NCBI GenBank assembly: GCA_036569005.1
Contig: DATCRK010000030.1
Location: 1 to 64,000 of the forward strand
Reading direction: 5' to 3'
Source: Rhizomicrobium sp036569005
Lineage (GTDB): Bacteria > Pseudomonadota > Alphaproteobacteria > Micropepsales > Micropepsaceae
DNA: 64,000 bases
In this document: positions 9,184-18,700 of the stretch, piece by piece
Numbering within the stretch: position 1 is the stretch's first letter
Layout of the letters: each line of letters starts with the position of its first letter
Notes under the pieces: generated by a model
Told to the model about the DNA's origin: nothing
What the model saw: only the letters and a program-made list of their open reading frames with translations
Databases searched by the model: none
Made by a program: the position numbers and the translations under genes

Positions 9184-12100
9184 TCAGAACCGGATGTTGG
9201 CTCGGGCCATAAACGCATTGTCTGTGCGGTCCGAGGTGAACCGGCTCTGATAATCGAGGAGTACGTTTACCTGGTCGGCGATGTGCAGAGTGATTCCGCC
9301 GTCCAGGAAAGCGCCATCGCGCGCCAGGGCCGAGCCGTTCAGACCAAAGCCCGCCGTCGGCACCGCCGCGAAAGCCGCTCTCATCCCCCACGCGTTCTTG
9401 GTAAAGTCGTGCTGCCAGGCCGCCGTTAGGCGCGGTGTGATCATCGCCGCACCGGCCTCCCAATCTTTCGACAGCTTCAAGCCTAGATAAGTCGAAGCCG
9501 CCCTGGATAAGGAGATGCCGACAATGAGCGGCGCACCGAAACCCGATTCCGTATAGCCGTCGGACTTCGCGTCCAGATAGGAGACCGCCGCATACGGCGT
9601 CAGGCTCATCGCCCACTCCGACGGCTCGAACTTCCAGCCCGCCTCGCCGTAAAGACCCCATGCATTGCTGTTGAACGCGCCATGCAGATTGCCCGCCCCG
9701 AAACCGGGAATGGAAATGAACCGGTTCAGCTTGTTGGTGAAGTCACCATAAGAGAGGTCGCCCAGGGCATAGACGCCATTGTCCGCCGTGTAGCGCGCAT
9801 AACCGGCAATCTGCAGCGCGCGAAAAGTGCCAAAGCCGAGCATCTTCTCCGTCTTGATGTCGCCCGTCGACCAACTCGCCGCCACGCCGAACAGCAAATC
9901 GCGCGACACCGGCAAGTCGACGCCCGCCAGAAGGCCGCTCTGGTGACTACTGTATGCCGGGCCCGATGCGGTGCGATCTACCGAATTGCCGGATTGGAAG
10001 CCACCACCCCACACATGGGTGCCCGAGAGATTGTTGGCCTGCGCCAGTGATACGTTGGAAGGCGCGACATTGGCCGCCAGAGTCTCGCTAGTCGCCATGA
10101 GTGCGGCGACATCTGCGTCATCGCCCGTCATATCCGCGAGATGGTTGTTGATAGCATCCAGGAAGGATTGCGCCGTCGCCTGGTTCGCTGCCGAAAGCTC
10201 ACCGGCCGGAATACCAGACAAACTTTCCAGTGCATCGGCATACTGGTCCGGCGTCAGGTTGAACAGATCACCCAGAAGTTTGCCCAAGGGACCGGATGCG
10301 CCGGAGATGTCGTAGATCGCCTCTATCGCGGCACCTACCGCCCTCTCATTGCCGGTCAGCCCGTTGATGGAATCGAACGTCGCGCGAACGAGCGTGATGT
10401 CCGCTTCATTCGCCGTGTAAGCGCCGGACGCGCTGAAGAAGGTCGGCGCTAGATTGACCGAGACCGAACTCCATGTTCCGGACAAGGGCGCGTCGGAGAA
10501 CACCACTTTGTAGGTCGTCTCCGGGGAATAGGGCTGTGCGCCCGGCACCACATCGAGGACGACGGCACCGGACAGCGTGGCATTTGCGGCGTGAATGGCA
10601 CCGGCATTGCCTGATGCCGATCCGCTGATCGCAAGCGTGCCGTTCTGGACATAGGTCTTCACATAAGCGCTTGCCGCGCCTTCGGTGGCATTGGCCGCAA
10701 GAGTCAGCGTGCCGTTCGCCCCCACCGTCAGCGAACCTAGTCTGACCTTGGATTGATTGATCACACCGTCGAACGAAAGATTGCCGCTGCCGATGGTGAT
10801 CGCGGCACCAGGCGTGTTTTCCACGATATTGCCGGTAATGGAGCCACCATCTAGTTCCAGCATCACCGGCCCCGATGCATCGATCGCCGTGCCGCGGAGA
10901 CCGTTGACGGTTGCGCTGATCGTGCCACCGTTGTTCAGGAATGACGCGTTGCTGCCGACGGTCGAGGCATCGATCTCCACGCCCTCTGCCGACGCACCCG
11001 TACCGCTCGCTTCGGCGAAAATCTTTCCGGCGTTCACGAACGCGCCGTCATAGGTGGTGGAATCGATACGAACGCCCGTTGCTGCGCCGCCGGTCGCCGA
11101 AACCGTGATGGTGCCGCTGTTGCGAACAGAACCGGCAACTGTGATGGCTTCGACGTCGATGCCGACGGCGCGGCCATTCGATGCCGACACCTCCAGCGTC
11201 CCGCTGTTGTCGATCTTGCCGCCGAAGATGTGCGTCGTTTCGGGGCGGGCATATGTCCCGGTCTGAAGGCTGGACGACGTGATATGCTGATAGCTGCTGG
11301 TGCCTGTCTGGATGATCGAGCGCGTGATGTGTTTGACATGCGCCACGCCGGTTGCCGATCCGAAGACGCGAATGCCAAAGGCCGCGGATGAGGGTCCGGC
11401 AGCCGATACCGCGATATTGGCTTCATTCGATACCGTCGCATCCACCTCCTCGCCGTTCAGCGCAATACCTTCCGCCTCAGCCTTGACCGAGCCCGTCGCA
11501 CGCACATCCAGGTCGCCGCTGTTTGTAATGACTCCCTTTAACGCGGCGGCCGGTGCGGCGCCGTTGGATGTGACGCGAGAGATATCGGTGAAACGATTGC
11601 TGTTGCCTGTGGTGACGTTGGTTATCTTGTACAGACCCTGTGTTCGATACCCCGCAAAGCTAAGGCCTTGCGCCTTCACTGACGCGCCGGCGGCGGTGAC
11701 AACGATGGGGCTTTCATTCGTCACCGTGACGTCGACATTGCCGCCGATCACCGCGATGCCATCGCCTTCCGCGCGACCGCCGGGCGCTGAGGCAGCAATC
11801 ACAAGCGTGCCGCTGTTATCGATGACGCCGGAAACTCTTCCACCGCCTACCCGATAGATGGACGTTCCAACGCGGACACCCGATGCACTATGGCTTGCAT
11901 GGCTCCGCCATGTTTGCGAGATTACTTCGGCGAGCAGGCCGCGCGCCAGCGCTATCGGACGGGCGCCGTTTGCGACGGCATCGACACTCACAGATCCACT
12001 GTTGCTGACGTCGAGATGAAGCGGTGCGGGATCATCCGCGATGGCGTAAGGCGTGCTCACCGGCACGGAATTCTGCAGTAGCTGGTAGTTGGAGCCAGCC

Positions 12101-14019
12101 CCCGACACCTCAATTCCGGTGGCGTTCGCCCGCACACCGGTTGCGCCGCCATTGATGCTGCCATTGCCGCGCGAAATCGCGTCGACAATAGCCGCCACAT
12201 CGATCGTGCCACTGTTGTCGAGCGATTCATCGAACGCGAAATGGCTGGCGGCTTGCTCGATGCCCATGACTCTCCCGGCCGCCGCAATCGCAGCTGCATT
12301 CACCGTCTCCTGGAGGGAAAGCGATAGGTTGCCGGAGTTTTCGACATGGCCCGAAAACATCCGCGCGACTCCGGAGCTCGCTTGCGAGCCCATCACGCCC
12401 TGCTGATTCAAGCCGATCACATTTCCCGCAAGACTCACGTCCGTGCCGGCCGTGACGGCGACCGCCGCCTGCATGGCTATGTTTCCGGCGTTCAACAATG
12501 AAAGAGAGACGCTGTTTCCATTTCCGGATTGCACGATGCCATTCCAGGAACCTGCGGCGCGTTCCACATTTGCGCCGGCCACGATCTTGTCGCTGCCCGT
12601 TATGGACAACGCCCCCTTGTTTACAAACAACGCTGTCGCCGATTGTCCACCGCTGACAGATTGCGCAAAACCGCCGGCGCTGAACCCGTCGTAGTCTTGC
12701 GAGCCACCTGCGATGAACGCGCTTTCAACATCGACGGCTATCTGTGCCGAATTCACGAACGATGCGACGGCGGATTGCTCGGACCGAATGGATTGCCCGA
12801 TAGCCCGTTCACCGATCTGAAGGTCTTCGGTATCGCCGGAATAGGCGGTGTCAAACTTTGCGTGAATATCGATCGTTCCGGAATTGGAGAGCGCAGCAAT
12901 GGCGGTCTCTACGTCGGATACGGATTGATATAACGCGGATGCTCGCACCGTTGCATTGTGCGCAAGAGAGGCTCCCCCCTTCGCGATGGCCGTGGCGCTC
13001 ACTGCGATGCCGCCGCTATTCGACAGCGAGGCCTTTGCGCTGCCCTGATAACCGAAGACCTTGCCATCCAGTGTTTGAACGATGCCCGTGGCATTGGCCC
13101 CGAGGCGCAAATCCTGCCCCCCGGATGTTGCTGTCGCTGCGGCATGTGCGGCGACTCTCAACGTGCCGGAATTGGTGATGGTGTCGGTCGCCGCGGTGAA
13201 GTCGCGAAGATAATCGTCAATGCCCACAGCGGCCGCAAAGGCGCCCCCTCCTCCGGTACCGGAGAGCGCGTGGTTCGTCGCCTGCGCTTTGACCGACAAG
13301 CCGCCTTTGTTTGTCACATTGACGATCGAGTATGATGTCGTGGTGCCGGCCGCGCCGTTGACATCGTCAAGAACGATGCCCGCCGCATCGGCGGCATTCC
13401 AGACGTCTCCCGTAAGATCGGAGATGGCCGAAACCTGTACTTCGCCGCTATTTTCGACGGTCGCAATCTGATTGGCGCGATAGGCGATTTCGTAAATTCC
13501 GGTCGCCTTGTTTGCGTGGTTTCCCACGGCGCCGGTTGCCGTCACGAGAAGCGTTCCGGCATTGGAGATCGTGCCGCCCGTTGCCTCCGAGTCCAGCAGC
13601 CCTAAAATCGAGGAAGCGCCGCTGACAACGATCTTCCCGCCTTCGGCGTTGATGACACCGCCATCGAGTTCGCCATGGGCGGATATTCCCGCCTGGGTGG
13701 CGCTGATGACGCCCGCGTTGACGATCGATCCGGTGACCACGCCCCCGCTGACGACTTCGATGCCCACCGACGCGAGCCCGATGGTTCCGCTGTTGGTGAT
13801 GTCTCCCAGAACTCTGCCCGGCTGAAACAGATAGGAGGGCGTGGTCTCAAAGACGCCGACTTGTATGTAATCCGGATTCTGCAGCGCCGTGACGTGGATC
13901 GGTGCGTGCGACGTGGTCACCACCACGATAGGGGCCGATGCCCGGGCCGCGCCCGCTGTGCAAAGCTGAAGTGTCGCCAGCGACGCGCCCGAGAGCAGGC
14001 GGCGAAAGAGTCTGTCCAC
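9184..14019 (-). CDS. Autotransporter with beta-barrel domain (1611 residues)
   Basis: A very long secreted protein. The start is GTG at 14019 behind a GGGGGG ribosome-binding tract. It has a signal peptide (residues 1 to about 28, cleavage after ARA) and a passenger of about 1,200 residues built from degenerate repeats of the form NSGTI/L-x-V-x-A, as in right-handed beta-helix passengers. The last 270 residues form an autotransporter barrel (HVWGGGFQSGN onwards) ending in the outer-membrane signature MARANIRF. The barrel would insert in the outer membrane and display the passenger; adhesion or biofilm roles are common in the family but unproven here. No protease catalytic motif was noticed. 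It stands alone, 320 bases from the divergent phospholipase gene. Confidence 0.85.
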   Translation of the reverse strand: MDRLFRRLLSGASLATLQLCTAGAARASAPIVVVTTSHAPIHVTALQNPDYIQVGVFETTPSYLFQPGRVLGDITNSGTIGLASVGIEVVSGGVVTGSIVNAGVISATQAGISAHGELDGGVINAEGGKIVVSGASSILGLLDSEATGGTISNAGTLLVTATGAVGNHANKATGIYEIAYRANQIATVENSGEVQVSAISDLTGDVWNAADAAGIVLDDVNGAAGTTTSYSIVNVTNKGGLSVKAQATNHALSGTGGGGAFAAAVGIDDYLRDFTAATDTITNSGTLRVAAHAAATATSGGQDLRLGANATGIVQTLDGKVFGYQGSAKASLSNSGGIAVSATAIAKGGASLAHNATVRASALYQSVSDVETAIAALSNSGTIDIHAKFDTAYSGDTEDLQIGERAIGQSIRSEQSAVASFVNSAQIAVDVESAFIAGGSQDYDGFSAGGFAQSVSGGQSATALFVNKGALSITGSDKIVAGANVERAAGSWNGIVQSGNGNSVSLSLLNAGNIAMQAAVAVTAGTDVSLAGNVIGLNQQGVMGSQASSGVARMFSGHVENSGNLSLSLQETVNAAAIAAAGRVMGIEQAASHFAFDESLDNSGTIDVAAIVDAISRGNGSINGGATGVRANATGIEVSGAGSNYQLLQNSVPVSTPYAIADDPAPLHLDVSNSGSVSVDAVANGARPIALARGLLAEVISQTWRSHASHSASGVRVGTSIYRVGGGRVSGVIDNSGTLVIAASAPGGRAEGDGIAVIGGNVDVTVTNESPIVVTAAGASVKAQGLSFAGYRTQGLYKITNVTTGNSNRFTDISRVTSNGAAPAAALKGVITNSGDLDVRATGSVKAEAEGIALNGEEVDATVSNEANIAVSAAGPSSAAFGIRVFGSATGVAHVKHITRSIIQTGTSSYQHITSSSLQTGTYARPETTHIFGGKIDNSGTLEVSASNGRAVGIDVEAITVAGSVRNSGTITVSATGGAATGVRIDSTTYDGAFVNAGKIFAEASGTGASAEGVEIDASTVGSNASFLNNGGTISATVNGLRGTAIDASGPVMLELDGGSITGNIVENTPGAAITIGSGNLSFDGVINQSKVRLGSLTVGANGTLTLAANATEGAASAYVKTYVQNGTLAISGSASGNAGAIHAANATLSGAVVLDVVPGAQPYSPETTYKVVFSDAPLSGTWSSVSVNLAPTFFSASGAYTANEADITLVRATFDSINGLTGNERAVGAAIEAIYDISGASGPLGKLLGDLFNLTPDQYADALESLSGIPAGELSAANQATAQSFLDAINNHLADMTGDDADVAALMATSETLAANVAPSNVSLAQANNLSGTHVWGGGFQSGNSVDRTASGPAYSSHQSGLLAGVDLPVSRDLLFGVAASWSTGDIKTEKMLGFGTFRALQIAGYARYTADNGVYALGDLSYGDFTNKLNRFISIPGFGAGNLHGAFNSNAWGLYGEAGWKFEPSEWAMSLTPYAAVSYLDAKSDGYTESGFGAPLIVGISLSRAASTYLGLKLSKDWEAGAAMITPRLTAAWQHDFTKNAWGMRAAFAAVPTAGFGLNGSALARDGAFLDGGITLHIADQVNVLLDYQSRFTSDRTDNAFMARANIRF

Positions 14020-14331
14020 GGAATCCCCCCGAAAAGCGGTCCGCGGCTTTCACGGATTCGCGGAAAATGTGTAGCGGCGCCAAGGGGGCGCCTCCATGGC
14101 CATTTTTGAGACCATTTTTCCTGCTGATCTTCTTTTGCAGCGCGGCGGCTCGATCGATTCGCGGCCAAGTCGTTGGCAATCCCGGATATTTTGTGGAGCG
14201 GCAGCAACGCCGGTCCCCCCGAAGGCTCCGCCCACCGCGATACCTGGCCCATCACTCGGAAGCGAAGCTGTCCTAACAACTTTGCAATCGCGTCATAAAT
14301 TGGGAGTGCAAATTCCGGACAGGGGCGGAAG
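14020..14331. other. Divergent intergenic region, autotransporter / phospholipase C
   Basis: 312 bases without a supported gene. It must hold the promoters of both divergent genes; I found no convincing sigma-70 hexamers. It holds an inverted repeat GGCGCC-AAGGG-GGCGCC (14076-14092) and a direct repeat CCATTTTT (14100-14107 and 14112-14119). Neither can be assigned a function. Confidence 0.5.
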
Positions 14332-16383
14332 CTGACATACGATCGCCGCAAGATTTTGAAGACAGCCGCCTTGGGCGGCCTTGCAGCGGCGCTCCCCGCA
14401 AAGCTGCAAGCCGCGCTTTCCATCCCCGCAAATTCCCGCACCGGCAGCATTTTCGATGTCCAGCATGTGGTCGTCCTCATGCATGAGAATCGGTCGTTCG
14501 ATCACTACTTCGGAACGCTGCGCGGCGTGCGCGGGTTTGGCGATCCACGGCCACTGACGCTCCCGGACGGAAAGCCGGTCTGGTTCCAGCCTTCTTCCGC
14601 GCATCCCGACGGACACATCGCGCCATTCCGCATGAATACCAAGCACACGCGTGCGCAATGCCTGGAGTCTCTCGATCACAGCTGGAAGAAATCGCAGGCC
14701 GCCTGGGCCAATCACGACGCATGGATCGACGTGAAAGGACCCATGACCATGGGCCATTTCACGCGGGAGGATATACCGTTCTACTACGCGCTGGCCGATA
14801 CTTTCACGATCTGCGACGCTTATCACTGCTCGATCTTTGGACCGACCAACCCCAACCGGCTTTTCCTCTTCACCGGCACAAATGGCATCAGTATCGGCGA
14901 CGAGGGCTTGCAGGCAATCCAGAATCCCACCGACGAAACGAACAATTATGCCGATCCGGCATTGGACGACCCGCGCTTCACGCCGCTAACCTGGACCACC
15001 TATGCCGAACGGCTACAGGCGGCAGGTATCGATTGGCGTGTCTATCAGGAATACGACAACTACGGCGACAACGGCCTCGCGTATTTTGCAAACTTCCGGG
15101 GCGAAGGCGCGAAGAGCGACATCGGCAGACGCGCCCGAAGCTGGCCTGCGACGTCCAACAAGGCGAACGCCGCAATCTCGCGCGGAGAACATATCATCGC
15201 GCAATTTGCGAAGGACGTGAAAGAGAACAGGCTTCCGCAGGTCTCCTGGATCGTTGCGCCTTACATCATGTGCGAACACCCCGCCGCGCCACCCGGCTAC
15301 GGGGAAATGTTCACCTCCCGGCTTCTATCGGCGCTCGCCGCCAATCCCGCCGTTTGGGCAAAGACTGTTTTCATCCTGAACTACGATGAGAATGACGGTT
15401 TTTTCGATCACGTGCCGCCGCCCGTTCCGCCTAGCGGCACCGATTCCGGAAAAAGCACTGTCGATGTTGCCGCGGAGATTTATCAGGGCGAACCGGTCGG
15501 GTTGGGCCCGCGCGTTCCGCTCATCGTCGTCTCGCCATGGTCGCGCGGCGGTTTCGTCAACTCGCAGCTTTCCGACCATACGTCCGTCATCCGCTTTCTC
15601 GAAACGCGCTTTGGCGTAGCCGAGCCGAACATTTCGCCATGGCGGCGCGCGGTGTGCAGCGATCTCACATCCATGTTCGATTTCGTGCAGAAAGATGTTC
15701 GCTGGACGACACTGCCCGCCACCAGCGGCTCGATTGCGGCGGTGGATGAAACCTGCACATTGCAGCATCCTGAAGTGCCTTCCGCTGCATCGATTCCCAT
15801 GCAAGAAATTGGACAACGCGCCGCGCGTCCCCTGCCCTACGATATCCGCGCGTCTGTCCGCACCGAGAACAACACCTTCAATCTCAACATCGAGAACGAG
15901 GGAAAGGCCGGCGCGGTTCTGACACTTTATGATCGCGCGAACAGTTCGGGGCCTTGGTACTACACAGTCGAAGCCGGCAAGACGGTCAGCGACGCGATTG
16001 CGCTCAATCCCGGGCGAATGGCTTTCGAGCTGCATGGCCCGAATGGTTTCCTGCATGCGTTCCGCGGCATGCAAGGAATCGGACTGAGCATATCGACGGA
16101 ATACGACCCCCAAGGCGAGGCATTCCTGATTCGCCTTTCCAATCGCAGCCACGCGCCCATCGCCGTTGCAAGTGCAAACCTCTACGCCGACGACGCCCCG
16201 CATTCATTGATCCTCGCACCGGGCGCCACGGTGGATGATCGCTGGCCGATTGCCGCCAGCGCCCATTGGTACGATGTGTCGGTAACATTGCCGGACGCGC
16301 CAGATTTTCTGCGGCGCTTCGCCGGACATATCGAAACCGGGAAGCCAAGTTTGAGCGATCCCGCGTTCGGGCGAAAACTGTAG
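14332..16383 (+). CDS. plcN: Phosphocholine-type phospholipase C, Tat-exported
   Basis: A phosphocholine-specific phospholipase C of about 684 residues. The catalytic domain starts with HVVVLMHENRSFDHYFG and has metal- and substrate-site stretches GPTNPNRLFLFTGTNG, YDENDGFFDHVPPP and SDHTSVIRFLE. The C-terminal 200 residues look like the paired beta-sandwich domains (DUF756) of this family. It would cleave phosphatidylcholine or similar lipids outside the cytoplasmic membrane. Start choice: the first in-frame ATG-like codon is TTG at 14356, but that removes the twin-arginine signal. The in-frame codons before it read (CTG)TYDRRKILKTAALGG, a classical Tat motif, so I place the start at CTG 14332, just after AGGGGCGGAAG. 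The symbol is by analogy with non-haemolytic PlcN. Confidence 0.82.
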   Translation: MTYDRRKILKTAALGGLAAALPAKLQAALSIPANSRTGSIFDVQHVVVLMHENRSFDHYFGTLRGVRGFGDPRPLTLPDGKPVWFQPSSAHPDGHIAPFRMNTKHTRAQCLESLDHSWKKSQAAWANHDAWIDVKGPMTMGHFTREDIPFYYALADTFTICDAYHCSIFGPTNPNRLFLFTGTNGISIGDEGLQAIQNPTDETNNYADPALDDPRFTPLTWTTYAERLQAAGIDWRVYQEYDNYGDNGLAYFANFRGEGAKSDIGRRARSWPATSNKANAAISRGEHIIAQFAKDVKENRLPQVSWIVAPYIMCEHPAAPPGYGEMFTSRLLSALAANPAVWAKTVFILNYDENDGFFDHVPPPVPPSGTDSGKSTVDVAAEIYQGEPVGLGPRVPLIVVSPWSRGGFVNSQLSDHTSVIRFLETRFGVAEPNISPWRRAVCSDLTSMFDFVQKDVRWTTLPATSGSIAAVDETCTLQHPEVPSAASIPMQEIGQRAARPLPYDIRASVRTENNTFNLNIENEGKAGAVLTLYDRANSSGPWYYTVEAGKTVSDAIALNPGRMAFELHGPNGFLHAFRGMQGIGLSISTEYDPQGEAFLIRLSNRSHAPIAVASANLYADDAPHSLILAPGATVDDRWPIAASAHWYDVSVTLPDAPDFLRRFAGHIETGKPSLSDPAFGRKL

Positions 16384-16595
16384 CGCGTTTGCCGCGCGAT
16401 CTGCCGCAGCCACAAATTGGATCTGTCCGATTTCCGCTGCCGGGTTGTCACACGCGATTGCTATTTCAACCGCGTGTCGGGCGACGATTGAATCCTTCCG
16501 CTCGCAAGAGCGCGGGGCCTCCTTCATTGGCGCATCGATTTTGAACTGCACCATGTCCTTGGCTTGGCATGGTCGCGGTTGTTCCCCTTGAACTG

Positions 16596-16624
16596 GGCGG
16601 CTCGCAAGAGCCGCCGCTTTTTTC
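16596..16624 (+). terminator. Rho-independent terminator downstream of plcN
   Basis: A perfect 8-base-pair stem (16596-16603 with 16608-16615) closed by a GCAA tetraloop and followed by GC and six T residues (16618-16623). It ends where the convergent sulfotransferase gene stops. It is 212 bases past the plcN stop, so either plcN has a long 3' untranslated region or a short RNA lies between. Confidence 0.75.
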
Positions 16625-18635
16625 AAAAGCGATAACGAACCAGTGCGTCGCCAAGCGCGCTTTTCAACCCGCCAAGCCAATGCTCGTAGTTTCTCCACTG
16701 ACCGATGCTATCGCGAAAGATCGGCTGGCGCACTTGCTCGGAGCTTGGCGTGCGCACACTGCGCTCGGTCTTGTGGAATTCGACGCAGGCCTGCTCGAAG
16801 CGAAGCCCGCAATGCGAAAGGATGCGACGTACGCTGCCTTCCAGATCGTCCACCACATCCTCATGCCGCACACGCAACACCCGGCCTGGCAGGACCGCGT
16901 CCCAGTGCTCCATCAGCTCCAGATACGTGCGATAATAGCGCGCGATATCTCCGATGCTGTATGTGAATTCCTGACCGTTGGCGAAGAGTTGCTTCAGATT
17001 GCCGAAGCAGCACGACATCGGTTCGCGGCGCGCATCAATGATGGTGGCATTGGGCAGCATCAGGTTCATCAGACCGATGTGCCGAAAGTTGTTCGGCATC
17101 TTATCGATGAAAACGGGGCGGCCGGAGCGATAGACTTTCGTATCCGCCAGATATTTCTCGCCCAACCGGCGGAAGTCCTCCGCCGTCATGTCTGCCATCA
17201 CGGCCGGGTACCGCGGATTGTCCGGATCGGGTTCGCGACCCTGCATTTCGAGAACCATCCTCTGGACGTCTGGAAGTTCCTGCGTTCCTTCGACTTCGGA
17301 ATGCGAGGCCAATATCTGTTCCAGCAAAGTCGAGCCGGACCGTGGCAGACCGACGATGAAAATAGGATCACGGGCCGGAGCCCCCCAACCCGCACGGGCG
17401 TCGAAGAACGCGCGCGTGCAGATTTTGATCTGCTGAAATGTATTGGTTTCGATGACTTCGGGACGATAGCGGCTCTCCGCGCGCTTCAGCGCATTGCCGC
17501 GTTCGTAGTAGCCCCACGAGTCCGAAAAAGCGCCGCGGTCCTCCAGCGCCTTTCCGAGAGCGAAGCAAAGGTGATAGCGGTCCATCGGGGCAATGTCGGC
17601 GGATGCTTCTTCCTCCCGCATCCGCGCGATTTCCGCATCGCTGAAGCGATAGGTCTTGAGATTGGCAAGGCTCCAATAGGCGTCGCCGAAGCTGGGCCGC
17701 TTGGCCGCCGCAGACCGATATTCCTCGATAGCCTCCGGCAGCTTGCCGATCGTCTTGAGCGCGTGCGCAAGCCAGAGATGGACGTCGGGCGATTCCGGCG
17801 CATCGGGCAACATGCCGCGATAGATCGCAATCGCTTCGGCACTGTCGCCCAATCCGACAGCCGCCGTAGCGGCAAGCGCGCGATAGTCCAGATTCTTCGG
17901 ATCGCGCTCCAGAAGGCGCAGGATCTGTTCTCGAGCAGGCGCGAATTTGTGACGCTTCACGAGCACGTCGGCATATTCATACCTTGCCATGCGATGGTCC
18001 GGTGCAAGTTCTAGCGCTCCCGCGAGCAACATCTCCGCATCGTCCAGCACGTCATGCGCCACGCCGATTTTCGCCAGCAAGCGCATGGCCTCGGGGTGAA
18101 GCCCATGCTTAAGGAGAAATCCGCGCGTGATGTTCTCCGCCGGCGCCAGGTCACCGTCGGAAAACAGCGATGTAGCGCTCACGATTTCCGGCGGCAACGC
18201 CTTCAAGGTTGACACATGCGCCGCAGCCGTTTCAGCGTTGCGCGCATTGCCCGTGAGCTTGTAGAGCCCTTCGAGCATCTTCCAACTCTGCGGAAGCGCC
18301 GGGTTGATGTTCACCGCCCGCAGGAAGGCCTGGATCGCGTTGGGGGCATCTTTCAGCGCGACGTGACAAAGGCCGCGCTGCTGATGCATCTGGCTATAGT
18401 TCGGCTGCAGGGCTTCCAGTCGTTCGAGCGTGGAGAGCGCTTCGGCAATCTTCATCATGTGACGCAGGCTTGTGGCCTCCATCAAGATCAGATCGCGGTT
18501 CTGGGGATACGATCGCAGCAACGGGCGCAATTCCCGCAAAACGTCGGCATGGAGACCGCGTCTCTGCAAGCCTTGCAGCCGCCGGACCTCCGCTTCCAGC
18601 GACGAATATCCTGCTATGGCGGCGGTCGCTTCCAT
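16623..18635 (-). CDS. TPR-repeat sulfotransferase family protein
   Basis: A 670-residue protein. The first 380 residues are tetratricopeptide-like helical repeats. The rest is a sulfotransferase domain with the 5'-phosphosulfate-binding loop VGLPRSGSTLLEQIL (about residue 415) and a later segment (SIGDIARYYRTYLELM) as in bacterial TPR-sulfotransferases. These transfer sulfate from PAPS to an acceptor such as a sugar or protein; the acceptor is unknown. The ATG at 18635 has only a weak ribosome-binding site. A strong terminator separates it from the TonB-dependent receptor gene upstream, leaving little room for its own promoter. Confidence 0.82.
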   Translation of the reverse strand: MEATAAIAGYSSLEAEVRRLQGLQRRGLHADVLRELRPLLRSYPQNRDLILMEATSLRHMMKIAEALSTLERLEALQPNYSQMHQQRGLCHVALKDAPNAIQAFLRAVNINPALPQSWKMLEGLYKLTGNARNAETAAAHVSTLKALPPEIVSATSLFSDGDLAPAENITRGFLLKHGLHPEAMRLLAKIGVAHDVLDDAEMLLAGALELAPDHRMARYEYADVLVKRHKFAPAREQILRLLERDPKNLDYRALAATAAVGLGDSAEAIAIYRGMLPDAPESPDVHLWLAHALKTIGKLPEAIEEYRSAAAKRPSFGDAYWSLANLKTYRFSDAEIARMREEEASADIAPMDRYHLCFALGKALEDRGAFSDSWGYYERGNALKRAESRYRPEVIETNTFQQIKICTRAFFDARAGWGAPARDPIFIVGLPRSGSTLLEQILASHSEVEGTQELPDVQRMVLEMQGREPDPDNPRYPAVMADMTAEDFRRLGEKYLADTKVYRSGRPVFIDKMPNNFRHIGLMNLMLPNATIIDARREPMSCCFGNLKQLFANGQEFTYSIGDIARYYRTYLELMEHWDAVLPGRVLRVRHEDVVDDLEGSVRRILSHCGLRFEQACVEFHKTERSVRTPSSEQVRQPIFRDSIGQWRNYEHWLGGLKSALGDALVRYRF

Positions 18636-18649
18636 GAGCCTGTCAAGGG

Positions 18650-18679
18650 AAAAGTGGGCGGACGTTTCCGTCCGCCCAC
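18650..18679 (-). terminator. Rho-independent terminator after the TonB-dependent receptor
   Basis: A perfect 11-base-pair stem (18654-18664 with 18669-18679). Read on the minus strand it has a GAAA tetraloop and is followed by TTTTCCCTT. It starts 21 bases beyond the receptor stop codon. Confidence 0.75.
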
Positions 18680-18700
18680 ATTAGAAGAGAAGCCCCTGTG

